Shown here in pieces: positions 47,911 to 56,545 of a DNA stretch of 64,000 nucleotides. The stretch comes from Pseudorhodoferax sp. Leaf267. Lineage in GTDB: Bacteria; Pseudomonadota; Gammaproteobacteria; Burkholderiales; Burkholderiaceae_C. The stretch spans positions 598,830 through 662,829 of the forward strand of contig NZ_LMMV01000012.1 of the NCBI RefSeq assembly GCF_001422405.1, read 5' to 3'. Below the pieces are notes generated by a model that saw only the letters and a list, made by a program, of their open reading frames with translations, was not told the DNA's origin and did not search any database. The translations under genes and the position numbers were made by a program. How positions within the stretch are numbered: the stretch's first letter is position 1; each line of letters begins with the position of its first letter.

Positions 47911-48639
47911 ATGCTTCTTCGCCGTCACCTCATCGCCGTGGCCCTGCTGTCTGCCGCCGTCGGCGCCCACGCCCAGGCCGTGCTCAAGGTCGCCACCGAC
48001 GCCACCTTCCCGCCCATGGAGTTCTTCGAGAACAACCAGCGCACGGGCTTCGACACCGAACTCGTGGAAGCCATCGGCAAGCAGATGGGCCGCAAGATCG
48101 AGTGGGTGGACATCGACTTCAAGGGCCTGATCCCGGCGCTGGTTTCCAAGCGCGTGGACATGGCCGTGTCGGCCATCTACATCACCGACGAGCGCAAGAA
48201 GGTCGTCGACTTCACCGTGCCCTACTACGCGGGTGGCTTGGTCGCCATGGTCAAGGCCGACAACAGCAGCATCAAGTCGCCCGCCGACCTGGCCGGCAAG
48301 AAGGTCAGCGTGCAGGTGGGCACCAAGTCCGTGGGCTACCTCAAGGAAGCACACCCCAAGGCGCAACTGGTCGAGGTCGAGAAGAACCAGGAGATGTTCA
48401 ACCTCGTCGACGTGGGCCGCAGCGACGCCGCCGTCACCGGCAAGCCCGCCGCCTACCAGTACGTGCGCACGCGGCCGGGCCTGAAGGTGCTGCCCGAGCA
48501 ACTGACCACCGAGGAGTACGGCATGGCCACGCGCAAGGATTCGCCCGAACTCACCAAAGCTGTGAACGATGCATTGGCTCAACTGAAGACGAACGGCGGC
48601 TACGACGCCATCGTCAAAAAGTGGTTCCCGGCGCAATGA
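47911..48639 (+). CDS. Amino-acid ABC transporter substrate-binding protein (HisJ family)
   Basis: 242 residues with signal peptide (cleavage after GAHAQ region, about residue 22). Pattern VATDATFPPMEFFENNQRTGFDTELVEAIGKQMG is characteristic of polar amino-acid binding proteins of the HisJ/GlnH class. In this position a histidine or urocanate ligand is likely. The permease follows after a 183-base spacer that holds a hairpin repeat. Confidence 0.9.
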   Translation: MLLRRHLIAVALLSAAVGAHAQAVLKVATDATFPPMEFFENNQRTGFDTELVEAIGKQMGRKIEWVDIDFKGLIPALVSKRVDMAVSAIYITDERKKVVDFTVPYYAGGLVAMVKADNSSIKSPADLAGKKVSVQVGTKSVGYLKEAHPKAQLVEVEKNQEMFNLVDVGRSDAAVTGKPAAYQYVRTRPGLKVLPEQLTTEEYGMATRKDSPELTKAVNDALAQLKTNGGYDAIVKKWFPAQ

Positions 48640-48656
48640 GACATCCCCCCAAGCCG

Positions 48657-48730
48657 CTTCGCGCCTCCCCCCTTCTGCTGCGCGAAGGGGGGCACATCCA
48701 GCGGTCTGGCAAAGCCAGCCCCGCGGATGT
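48657..48730. repeat. Double-hairpin intergenic repeat, copy B
   Basis: First hairpin CTTCGCGC (48657-48664) with GCGCGAAG (48680-48687). Second: ACATCC-AGCGG-CTGGC-AAA-GCCAG-CCGC-GGATGT in 37 bases (48694-48730). Compared with copy A the closing pairs changed together: ACACCC:GGGTGT became ACATCC:GGATGT. About 20 further bases downstream (CTGGCATGGCCTGCTCC) also resemble copy A. Confidence 0.75.
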
Positions 48731-48822
48731 CGCTGGCATGGCCTGCTCCGCGGCCTTCGGTCTCGTGGCGTGCCTGCCGCTGCTGGTCGTAAGCGGCGCG
48801 AGCTGGATGACGAGCAACTGAC

Positions 48823-49491
48823 ATGGAACTGGACTTCTCCCCGGTCTGGAGCGGCTGGCAGCAGCTCGTGCAGGGCACGTTGGTCACGGTCGAGATCACC
48901 GTGTGCGCACTGCTGCTGGGATGCGTGCTGGGCCTCCTGGTCGGCATCGGCCGGCTCGATCCGCGACGGCGCTGGCTCTACAGCGCGTGCACCGCCTACG
49001 TGACCGTGATCCGCGGCACGCCGCTGCTGGTGCAGCTCTTCATCCTGTTCTTCGGCCTGCCGCATTTCGGGCTGCTGCTGCCGGCCTTCGTGTGCGGCGT
49101 GCTGGGCCTGGGCGTGTACTCGGGCGCCTATGTGTCGGAGATCGTGCGCGGTGCGATCCAGTCCGTCGCGCAGGGGCAGACGATGGCCGCGCAGTCGCTG
49201 GGCATGACGGCGCCCACCGCCATGCGCCACATCATCCTGCCGCAAGCCGTGGTGCGCATGATTCCGCCGCTGGGCAATGAGTTCATCGCGCTGATCAAGA
49301 ACTCGGCGCTGGTCTCGCTGTTGACCATCCACGACGTGATGCACGAGGGGCAGAAGATCATCAGCGTGTCCTACCGTTCGCTGGAGGTGTACCTGGCGAT
49401 CGCCGCCGTGTACTTCGCGCTCACGGGCACGGTGATGCTGGTGCTGCGCCATGTCGAGCGGCGGCTGAGCCAGGGAGGGCTGGTGCGATGA
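48823..49491 (+). CDS. Amino-acid ABC transporter permease (HisM/HisQ family)
   Basis: 222 residues, about five helices; signature VIRGTPLLVQLFILFFGLP and the EAA-like loop QSLGMTAPTAMRHIILPQAVVRMIPPLGNEFIALIKNSALVS. Pairs with the preceding binding protein. No ATPase of this class is encoded in the window, so it must share one from elsewhere, or homodimerise with a remote ATPase. Its stop overlaps the hutD start by four bases. Confidence 0.92.
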   Translation: MELDFSPVWSGWQQLVQGTLVTVEITVCALLLGCVLGLLVGIGRLDPRRRWLYSACTAYVTVIRGTPLLVQLFILFFGLPHFGLLLPAFVCGVLGLGVYSGAYVSEIVRGAIQSVAQGQTMAAQSLGMTAPTAMRHIILPQAVVRMIPPLGNEFIALIKNSALVSLLTIHDVMHEGQKIISVSYRSLEVYLAIAAVYFALTGTVMLVLRHVERRLSQGGLVR

Positions 49492-50075
49492 CGGCAACAG
49501 TCCAGCGTTTCGATGTGGCCGCGCTGCCAGCCACGCCGTGGAAGAACGGCGGTGGCAGCACGCGTGAGGTCGCCTGCTGGCCGGCCGGCGCGGGCTTCGA
49601 CGAATTCCTCTGGCGCGTGTCCATCGCCAGCATCGCGGCCAGCGGCCCGTTCTCGCGCTTTGCGGGCGTGGACCGTGTGATCACGCTGCTCGATGGCGAC
49701 GGCGTGCTGCTGCAGGGGCAGGGCGTGGACCACCGCCTCGACCGGCCGCTGGCGCCCTTCGCGTTCCGTGGCGACGTCGCGCTCGACTGCACGCTGCTGG
49801 GCGGTGCGTGCAGCGACTTCAACGTGATGACGCGGCGCGGCCGGCTGCGCGCGGAGCTTCAGGTGCTGCATGCTGGTGCCGCGTTGCCCGCCGCACCGCA
49901 TGGCCTGCTGCTGGCCTGGCGCGGTGCCTGGCGCGGTGCCTGGCGGGCGTCGGGCCAACTGTTGGCGAGTGGCCGGGGCCTGTGGTGGGCCGATGCCCCA
50001 CAGGCGTGGACCCTGTCCACGAACGACACCGATGCCGCGCTGCTCGCTGTGCTGTGGCATCAGGAGACCCCATGA
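49488..50075 (+). CDS. hutD: HutD family protein
   Basis: 195 residues, bicupin fold. Opens with the family pattern [17 protein letters not shown] and [26 protein letters not shown]. HutD is found in hut operons but has no enzymatic step; a role as a governor that tempers the pathway by binding formimidoylglutamate or urocanate has been proposed. Contains a local 12-bp tandem duplication giving [12 protein letters not shown]. Overlaps the permease before it and hutI after it (ATGA in both cases). Confidence 0.92.
   Translation: MTATVQRFDVAALPATPWKNGGGSTREVACWPAGAGFDEFLWRVSIASIAASGPFSRFAGVDRVITLLDGDGVLLQGQGVDHRLDRPLAPFAFRGDVALDCTLLGGACSDFNVMTRRGRLRAELQVLHAGAALPAAPHGLLLAWRGAWRGAWRASGQLLASGRGLWWADAPQAWTLSTNDTDAALLAVLWHQETP
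49914..49946 (+). repeat. In-frame 12-bp tandem repeat in hutD
   Basis: GCCTGGCGCGGT occurs 2.75 times in a row and encodes AWRG repeats. It adds four-residue units and keeps frame. Confidence 0.85.
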
Positions 50076-51277
50076 CATTCGATGCATCACCGTCCGCCGA
50101 CGGCCTGTGGACGAACCTGCGCAGCCTGGACGGTCAGCCCTGCGCCATCGCCGTCGTGGACGGCCGCATCGCCTGGACCGGCGCGCCCGATGCCGCGCCC
50201 GCGCACACCACGCGCCACGACGGCCAGGGCGCCCTGGTCACGCCCGGCCTCGTCGACTGCCACACCCACCTGGTCTACGGCGGCCAGCGCGCCAACGAGT
50301 TCGCCATGCGACTGGCCGGCGCCACCTACGAAGAGGTCGCCAGGGCCGGCGGCGGCATCGTCTCCAGCGTGCGCGCTACGCGCGAGGCCAGTGAAGACGA
50401 CCTGTTCACCAGCGCCTCGGCGCGCCTGCAGAGCCTGCTCGCCGAAGGCGTCTGCGCCATCGAGATCAAGTCCGGCTACGGCCTGTCACTCGAACACGAG
50501 CGCAAGCAACTGCGTGTGGCGCGCCGTCTCGGCGAAGCCCATGGCGTGACCGTGCGCACCACCTTCCTCGGCGCGCACGCACTGCCACCCGAGTACGCCG
50601 GCCGCAGCCAGGACTACACCGACCTCGTGTGCCGCGAGATGCTGCCCGCGCTGCATGCCGAGGGCCTGGTCGATGCGGTCGACGTGTTCTGCGAGCGCAT
50701 CGCCTTCTCGCTGGCCGAGACCGAGCAGGTGTTCCAGGCCGCGCAGGTGCTGGGCATCCCGGTCAAGCTGCATGCCGAGCAGTTGAGCGACATGGGCGGC
50801 GCCGCGCTGGCTGCGCGCTACGGTGCGCTGTCGTGCGACCACATCGAGCACCTGTCGCAAGAGGGCGTGGATGCGATGGCCGCTGGCTGCACCGTCGCCG
50901 TGCTGCTGCCCGGCGCCTACTACACGCTGCGCGACACGCATCTGCCGCCCATCGCGGCGCTGCGCGCGGCCGGCGTGCCCATGGCCGTCTCCACCGACCA
51001 CAACCCCGGCACCTCGCCCGCGCTGAGCCTGCTGCTGATGGCCAACATGGCCTGCACGTTGTTCCGCCTGACCGTGCCCGAGGCCATCGCCGGCATCACC
51101 ACGCATGCCGCGCGCGCGCTGGGGCTGCAGGCCACGCACGGCGCCATCGCTGTGGGCATGCCGGCCAACTTCGTGCTGTGGACGCTGCAGGATGCGGCCG
51201 AGCTGGCCTACTGGTTCGGCCAGAGACCTGTGCGCTGCGTGGTGCGGCAGGGGCGCATCGCGGAGGGCGCGGTGTGA
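50072..51277 (+). CDS. hutI: Imidazolonepropionase
   Basis: 401 residues, amidohydrolase superfamily. Opens the imidazolone ring to N-formimidoyl-L-glutamate. Metal-binding HxH in [10 protein letters not shown], followed by [32 protein letters not shown] with its His, HIEHLS and [10 protein letters not shown] (final Asp). Start ATG at 50072 overlaps the hutD stop; the GTG of hutF overlaps its own stop. Confidence 0.97.
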   Translation: MTFDASPSADGLWTNLRSLDGQPCAIAVVDGRIAWTGAPDAAPAHTTRHDGQGALVTPGLVDCHTHLVYGGQRANEFAMRLAGATYEEVARAGGGIVSSVRATREASEDDLFTSASARLQSLLAEGVCAIEIKSGYGLSLEHERKQLRVARRLGEAHGVTVRTTFLGAHALPPEYAGRSQDYTDLVCREMLPALHAEGLVDAVDVFCERIAFSLAETEQVFQAAQVLGIPVKLHAEQLSDMGGAALAARYGALSCDHIEHLSQEGVDAMAAGCTVAVLLPGAYYTLRDTHLPPIAALRAAGVPMAVSTDHNPGTSPALSLLLMANMACTLFRLTVPEAIAGITTHAARALGLQATHGAIAVGMPANFVLWTLQDAAELAYWFGQRPVRCVVRQGRIAEGAV

Positions 51278-52659
51278 CCAATTTGTTCGCCACCGATGCA
51301 CTGCTTGCCAGTGGCTGGGCCCGCGAGGTGCTGCTGCAATGGGACGACGCGGGCCGCCTCACGGCGGTGCAGGCCGGCGCGGCCCGGCCCGCCGGCGTGG
51401 AGGCCGCTGCCGGCCCCGTGGTCCCCGGCACCCCCAACCTGCACTCGCACGCGTTCCAGCGCGCCATCGCCGGCCTGACCGAATACCGCGGCGCGGCAGA
51501 GGACAGCTTCTGGAGCTGGCGCACGCTGATGTACCGCTTCGCGCTCAAGCTCGACCCGGCGCAACTCGAAGCCATCGCCTTCGGCCTGTACGTGGAGATG
51601 CTGGAGGCCGGCTACACCAGCGTCTGCGAGTTCCACTATGTGCACCACGACCAGGACGGCCGGCCCTATGCGGACGACGCCGAACTCGCACTGGCGCTGC
51701 TGCGTGCCGCACGGCGCGCCGGCATCGGCCTGACGCTGCTGCCCGTGCTGTACCAGACCAGCGGTTTTGGTGCCAAGCCACCGGGCGAGGGACAGCGCCG
51801 CTTCGTCCTCTCCACCGACTCCATGCTGCGCCTGCTCGAGTGCCTGCAGCCCGCGTGCGCCGCGCAGGGCGCGCGCCTGGGCCTGGCCCCGCACTCGCTG
51901 CGCGCCGTGCCGCCAGACGCCTTGCGCGAGGCGCTGGCCGGCCTGACGGCGCTGGACGCGTCCGCTCCCATCCACATCCACATCGCCGAGCAGACGCAGG
52001 AGGTGGACGACTGCATCGCCTGGAGCGGCCAGCGCCCCGTGGCCTGGCTGCTGGACCACACGCCGGTCGACGGCCGCTGGTGCCTCGTGCATGCCACGCA
52101 CATGGAGCCCGACGAGTACCGGCGCGCGGCGGCCAGCGGCGCCGTGGCCGGCCTGTGCCCGAGCACCGAGGCCAACCTGGGCGACGGCATCTTCGACCTG
52201 TCTGCCTGGTGCGCCGGGGGCGGCGTGTGGGGCGTGGGCTCGGACAGCCATGTCTGCGTGAACGCTGCCGAGGAACTCATGCTGCTGGAGTACAGCCAGC
52301 GCCTGGCGACGCGCCGGCGCAACGTGGCGGCCAACGCCGCGCAGCCGCAGGTGGCGACAGCCATGACGCTGGCCGCGGTGCGGGGTGGGGCGCAGGCCGC
52401 GGGCCGGCCGGTTGCCGGGCTGGCCGTGGGGCAGCAGGCGGACTTCGTGGTGCTGGATGCGGCACATGCCTCGCTGGCCGGTCTGGAGCCATCGCAGATG
52501 CTCGCTGGCCATGTGTTCGCGAGCCATCGCACGAGTGCGGTGCAGGGCGTGTATGTGGGCGGAAATCCGCGCGTTGTGGCAGGCCGCCATGCCGAGCATG
52601 CGCAGGCCGTCGCGGGCTTCATCGACGCACGCAAGCAGTTGCTTCGAGACGGCGCATGA
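51274..52659 (+). CDS. hutF: Formimidoylglutamate deiminase
   Basis: 461 residues. Hydrolyses N-formimidoyl-L-glutamate to N-formyl-L-glutamate and ammonia, the first step of the two-step (HutF/HutG) branch. Amidohydrolase signatures: [44 protein letters not shown] and [16 protein letters not shown]. Starts at GTG 51274, overlapping hutI's stop as GTGA. The presence of hutF and hutG together shows that this organism frees glutamate via formylglutamate and not via formamide-producing formiminoglutamase. Confidence 0.96.
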   Translation: MTNLFATDALLASGWAREVLLQWDDAGRLTAVQAGAARPAGVEAAAGPVVPGTPNLHSHAFQRAIAGLTEYRGAAEDSFWSWRTLMYRFALKLDPAQLEAIAFGLYVEMLEAGYTSVCEFHYVHHDQDGRPYADDAELALALLRAARRAGIGLTLLPVLYQTSGFGAKPPGEGQRRFVLSTDSMLRLLECLQPACAAQGARLGLAPHSLRAVPPDALREALAGLTALDASAPIHIHIAEQTQEVDDCIAWSGQRPVAWLLDHTPVDGRWCLVHATHMEPDEYRRAAASGAVAGLCPSTEANLGDGIFDLSAWCAGGGVWGVGSDSHVCVNAAEELMLLEYSQRLATRRRNVAANAAQPQVATAMTLAAVRGGAQAAGRPVAGLAVGQQADFVVLDAAHASLAGLEPSQMLAGHVFASHRTSAVQGVYVGGNPRVVAGRHAEHAQAVAGFIDARKQLLRDGA

Positions 52660-52710
52660 AACACCACCTTGACATGCCCTCGACTTCGTTTTTCCTGTGA
52701 GTACATCCCC

Positions 52711-53526
52711 ATGAACTTCACCACCACCGAACCCCCCTTCCGCTTCCGCCAGGGCACCCGCCCTTTGCTGATCTCCATGCCCCACGTCGGCACCCACGTG
52801 CCGCCGGCCCTGGCCGCACGCCTGACCGACGAGGCCCGCCACGTGCCCGACACCGACTGGCACCTGGAGCGCCTCTACGCCTTCGCCGACACCCTCGGTG
52901 CCTCGGTGCTGGTCGCCACCCACAGCCGCTACGTCATCGACCTGAACCGCCCGCCGGACGGCGCCAGCCTCTACCCTGGCCAGAGCGTCACCGGCCTGTG
53001 CCCGGTCGACACCTTCGACGACACGCCGCTCTACGCCCACGGCGACGTGCCGGGTGAGGCCGAGATCGCCGCGCGCCGCAACGCCATCTGGCACCCGTAC
53101 CACGCCCAGCTGGCCGAAGAGCTGGCACGCATCCGGGCGCAACACGGCATCGCCATGCTGTGGGACGCGCACTCCATCCGGTCCGAGCTGCCGCGCTTCT
53201 TCGACGGCAAGCTGCCGGACCTGAACCTGGGCACCGGCAAGGGCATGAGCTGCGACCCGGCGCTGGCCGACCGGCTGCTGTCCATCGCGCGCGAGGCCGA
53301 GGGCTACACCAGCGTGCTGAACGGCCGCTTCACGGGCGGCTACATCACGCGCCACCATGGCCAGCCGGGGCAGGGCGTGCACGCCGTGCAGCTGGAGATG
53401 ACGCAGTCCAGCTACATGCAGGAGGCACTGCCGTTCGACTACCTGCCCGAAGTGGCCGCTGGCGTGCAGCCGCATTTGCAGCGCATGCTGCAAGCCGTGC
53501 TCGCATTCGCCGAAGCGCGCGCGTGA
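52711..53526 (+). CDS. hutG: N-formylglutamate amidohydrolase
   Basis: 271 residues. Releases formate and glutamate from N-formylglutamate, the last Hut step. FGase family motifs: LLISMPHVGTHVPP, DTDWHLERLYAF, YVIDLNRPPDG, MLWDAHSIRSELPRFFDGKLPDLNLGT and QLEMTQSSYM. Start at the ATG at 52711 gives the family N-terminus (MNFTTTEPPFRFRQGTRPL); an ATG 42 bases earlier is less likely. 51-base spacer after hutF. Confidence 0.95.
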   Translation: MNFTTTEPPFRFRQGTRPLLISMPHVGTHVPPALAARLTDEARHVPDTDWHLERLYAFADTLGASVLVATHSRYVIDLNRPPDGASLYPGQSVTGLCPVDTFDDTPLYAHGDVPGEAEIAARRNAIWHPYHAQLAEELARIRAQHGIAMLWDAHSIRSELPRFFDGKLPDLNLGTGKGMSCDPALADRLLSIAREAEGYTSVLNGRFTGGYITRHHGQPGQGVHAVQLEMTQSSYMQEALPFDYLPEVAAGVQPHLQRMLQAVLAFAEARA

Positions 53527-53585
53527 GCCTCGCCCGGCCGCCCGAAGAGGCCCAGCACCGCAGCACGCAGTGCGAAGGTGGTCCT

Positions 53586-54968
53586 GTGCGCAACCTGCTC
53601 GCCGACCTGCGCGCCGCGCTCGGCGCCGATGCCGTGGCGAGCGGCGATGCGATCCCCGAGCGCTGCCTGACGGATTGGAGCGGCGTCACCCCCGTGTGGC
53701 CGCTGGCCCTGGTGCGCCCGCGCAGCACGGAGGAAGTCAGCGCCACGCTGCGCCTGTGCACCCGACACCGCGTGCCCGTGGTGCCGCAAGGCGGGCTCAC
53801 CGGCCTGGCCGGCGCGGCCGTGCCCTTGGCCGATGCCATCGCGCTGTCTCTGGACCGCATGCAGGCCATCGAGTCGGTCGACGCCGCCACGCGCACGCTG
53901 ACGGCGCAAGCCGGTGCGACGGTGCTGGCAGTGCAGCAAGCGGCCGCGGCCCAGGGCCTGCTCTTCGGCGTCGATTTCGGCGCGCGTGGCTCGGCCCAGG
54001 TCGGCGGCGCGCTGGCCACCAACGCCGGTGGCAACGGCGTGCTGCGCTTCGGCATGATGCGCGAGCAGACGCTGGGGCTGGAGGTGGTGCTGGCCGACGG
54101 CACCGTGTTGCCCATGCTGCGCCCCATGCAGAAGAACAACACGGGCTACGACCTCAAGCAGTTCTTCATCGGCGCCGAGGGCACGTTGGGCGTGATCACG
54201 CGCGCGCTCTTCAGGCTGCACCCCGCGCCCGTGGCGCGCGCCACCATGCTGGTCGCCGTCGCGGACTTCGATGCCGCGCTCGCGCTGCTGGGCCGGCTGC
54301 AGGCGCGCTGCGGCGCGGGCCTGGCGGCGTTCGAGCTGATGTGGCGCGACTTCATCGAGGCGTCCATGGCCTGGCAGCAGCTGCGCGAGCCCTTCGACCA
54401 GCCGCACGCGCTGCTGGCCTTGGTCGATCTCGACGGGCCCGACGAGGCCCTGCTGCGCGCCGCGCTCGAAGACGTGCTGGGCCAGGCCCTGGAGGCCGGC
54501 CTGGTGCTGGACGCGGCCATCGCCCAGTCGCAGGCCCAGGCCAGCGCGTTCTGGAAGTACCGCGAAGCCACGGCCGAGCTGCCGGCCCACATGCACCCGC
54601 CCGTCAACTTCGACGTGAGCCTGCCCATGGCCGAGATCGGCCGCTTCGCCGCCGCGTGCCGTGCCGCGCTGGACGCGCGCTGGCCCGGCCACACCAGCGT
54701 CTTCTTCGGCCATGTGGGCGACAGCAACCTGCATGTGTCCACCGACGCCGCCACGGTCGGCGGCGATGTCCCAGGCCTGGAACACCTGGTCTACGAACTG
54801 GTGCGCGACTTCGACGGCAGCATCTCGGCCGAGCACGGCATCGGCCTGCACAAGAAGCCTTACCTGCACGTGAGCCGCACGCCCGGCGAGCTGGCGGCCA
54901 TGCGGGCCATCAAGGCTGCACTGGATCCCCTGTTCCTCATGAATCCTGGAAAGATCTTCGACCGATGA
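53586..54968 (+). CDS. FAD-linked 2-hydroxyacid dehydrogenase in the hut locus
   Basis: 460 residues, GlcD/D-lactate-dehydrogenase family, paralogue of the enzyme at 31228 with the same landmarks: VVPQGGLTGLAGAA, GARGSAQVGGALATNAGGNGV, KNNTGYDLKQFFIGAEGTLG, GHVGDSNLHV, DFDGSISAEHGIGLHKK. Start GTG at 53586 has AAGGTGG just upstream; GTG 53523, overlapping the hutG stop, would add 21 residues. Its stop overlaps the aminotransferase start, so the two are translated together. In this setting it may oxidise imidazole-lactate (a common histidine-derived hydroxyacid) to imidazole-pyruvate; inferred from context only. Confidence 0.85.
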   Translation: MRNLLADLRAALGADAVASGDAIPERCLTDWSGVTPVWPLALVRPRSTEEVSATLRLCTRHRVPVVPQGGLTGLAGAAVPLADAIALSLDRMQAIESVDAATRTLTAQAGATVLAVQQAAAAQGLLFGVDFGARGSAQVGGALATNAGGNGVLRFGMMREQTLGLEVVLADGTVLPMLRPMQKNNTGYDLKQFFIGAEGTLGVITRALFRLHPAPVARATMLVAVADFDAALALLGRLQARCGAGLAAFELMWRDFIEASMAWQQLREPFDQPHALLALVDLDGPDEALLRAALEDVLGQALEAGLVLDAAIAQSQAQASAFWKYREATAELPAHMHPPVNFDVSLPMAEIGRFAAACRAALDARWPGHTSVFFGHVGDSNLHVSTDAATVGGDVPGLEHLVYELVRDFDGSISAEHGIGLHKKPYLHVSRTPGELAAMRAIKAALDPLFLMNPGKIFDR

Positions 54969-56080
54969 GCGCCGACATCCTGGCCCTGGCCCGCCCCGAA
55001 GTGCCACCGCTGCCCGCCTACAACGCCGGCCTGTCCTCGCAGGCGGTACGCGCCCGTTACGGCGTGGACCACATCGCCCGCCTGGGCAGCAACGAGAACC
55101 CCTATGGCCCCAGCCCGCGCGTGGCCGAGGCCCTGGCCGGGCTGGCCGGACAGGTGCTGCATTACTCCGATGCCGACAGCACGGCACTGCGCGAGGCCAT
55201 CGCCGCGCGCAGCGGCACACAGGCCGGCCACATCGTCATCGGCAACGGCTCCGAGTCCATCCTGCAGATGCTCAGCCTGGCGCTGCTGTCGCCGGGCGAC
55301 CGCGTGCTCACGCAGCGCCCGGCCTTCGGCCTGCATGAGATCTACCCGCGCATGATGGGCGCCCAGGTCGAGCTGCTGGAGCTCACGCCCGCGCTCGGCT
55401 TCGACGTCGACGCCTGGTGCGCGGCACTGGCCCGCGGCCCCAAGATCGCGATGCTGGCCAACCCGTCGAACCCGGTGAGCTGCATGTTCGAGACCGCGGC
55501 CTTCGCGCGGCTGCTGGCCGCCACGCCGGCCGGCACGCTGCTGGTCGTCGATGAGGCCTACGTCGAATATGCGCGGCTCACGCCGGGCTTCCCCGACGCC
55601 TTGCCCATGCTGCGCGACTGGGGCGGTGCCTGGATCGTGCTGCGCACCTTCTCCAAGGCCTGGGGCCTGGCCGGCTTGCGCGTGGGCTACGGCATCGCCA
55701 GCGATGCGGCACTGGTGCAGCTGCTCGACCGCGTGCGCACGCCCTTCGGCGTGAACCTGGCGGCCCAGCTGGCCGCCTGCGCGGCGCTGGCCGACGAGGC
55801 CCACATGCGCCAGGGTGTGGCGCGGACCGTGCTGCAGCGCGATGCCATGGCGGCGCAGCTGCAGGCCCTGGGCCTGCGCGTGGCGCCCTCGGCCACCAAC
55901 TTCCTGTTCGTCGACCTGGGCCGGCCCAACGGCCCGGTGAACGAAGCGCTGCTGGCGCGCGGCGTGATCGTCAAGCCGTGGAAGGAGGCGGGCTTCACGC
56001 AATTCCTGCGCATCAGCATCGGCACGGACGACGACAACGCGCGGTGCCTGGCGGCGCTGCGCACGGCGCTCGCCAGCTGA
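54965..56080 (+). CDS. hisC: HisC-like class I/II aminotransferase
   Basis: 371 residues. Histidinol-phosphate aminotransferase family: LGSNENPYGPSP, GNGSESILQ, VDEAYVEY (Asp196-Tyr199) and PLP Lys231 in RTFSKAWGLAGLRVGYG. In the histidine biosynthetic operon such enzymes make histidinol phosphate, but here the gene ends a catabolic operon, overlapping the FAD dehydrogenase by four bases. Histidine/imidazole-pyruvate or aromatic amino acid transamination are natural alternatives within this family. It could instead simply be a second biosynthetic HisC. Confidence 0.85.
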   Translation: MSADILALARPEVPPLPAYNAGLSSQAVRARYGVDHIARLGSNENPYGPSPRVAEALAGLAGQVLHYSDADSTALREAIAARSGTQAGHIVIGNGSESILQMLSLALLSPGDRVLTQRPAFGLHEIYPRMMGAQVELLELTPALGFDVDAWCAALARGPKIAMLANPSNPVSCMFETAAFARLLAATPAGTLLVVDEAYVEYARLTPGFPDALPMLRDWGGAWIVLRTFSKAWGLAGLRVGYGIASDAALVQLLDRVRTPFGVNLAAQLAACAALADEAHMRQGVARTVLQRDAMAAQLQALGLRVAPSATNFLFVDLGRPNGPVNEALLARGVIVKPWKEAGFTQFLRISIGTDDDNARCLAALRTALAS

Positions 56081-56545
56081 CCAGGCCGACGTGCAGCAGG
56101 CCACGGCGTTGGCCGGGCTCGAAGGCGGCGGTTGTCGTCGATGCGCAGGATGCGCGCGGCGCGCACATGGGCGCCTCGGCGGCAACGCGCGCGTGCTGCC
56201 GTAGCCCCCGTGGATCTGCAGCGTGAGGCCCCAGGTGGACTCGAGCCGCACCTGCGTGTGGGCCACCATCCACTGATGCCCGCCTGTTGGCCAGCGGCGC
56301 GCCGCGATGTGGACGTGCTGTGGGCCGAGCCGTTGTTCGAGCGCCTGCTCGCGCGCGCAGAGTGACAACAGCGCGGTTGCGCCGTCATCCTCAGCGTGCA
56401 CGCCGCGAATACGTAGCGCAGGGGCAACAAGATACAAACGCGCGCTGCCGCGGTGCTAATGTCCCTGCGGCGCGTTCGTTCGAGGGGCCCGTACACGCAA
56501 CACACCGCCCTGGCTCCTCCCCATCCCAACCTCAAGAAAACCAAC
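56081..56545. other. Long intergenic region after the hut locus
   Basis: 465 bases with no intact gene. It contains the acyl-CoA dehydrogenase remnant on the minus strand and presumably the promoter of the following outer-membrane protein gene. No terminator was recognised after the aminotransferase gene. Confidence 0.6.
56130..56290 (-). pseudogene. Decayed acyl-CoA dehydrogenase C-terminal fragment
   Basis: On the minus strand one frame reads WMVAHTQVRLES then LQIHGGYG, followed after a frame change by RAARILRIDDN. This is the order of the acyl-CoA dehydrogenase C-terminus (QIHGGYGYTREYPVER then RDARILRIYEG). The two halves are in different frames and no complete domain remains. The surrounding 465 bases between the aminotransferase and the outer-membrane protein show no other gene. 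Confidence 0.4.
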
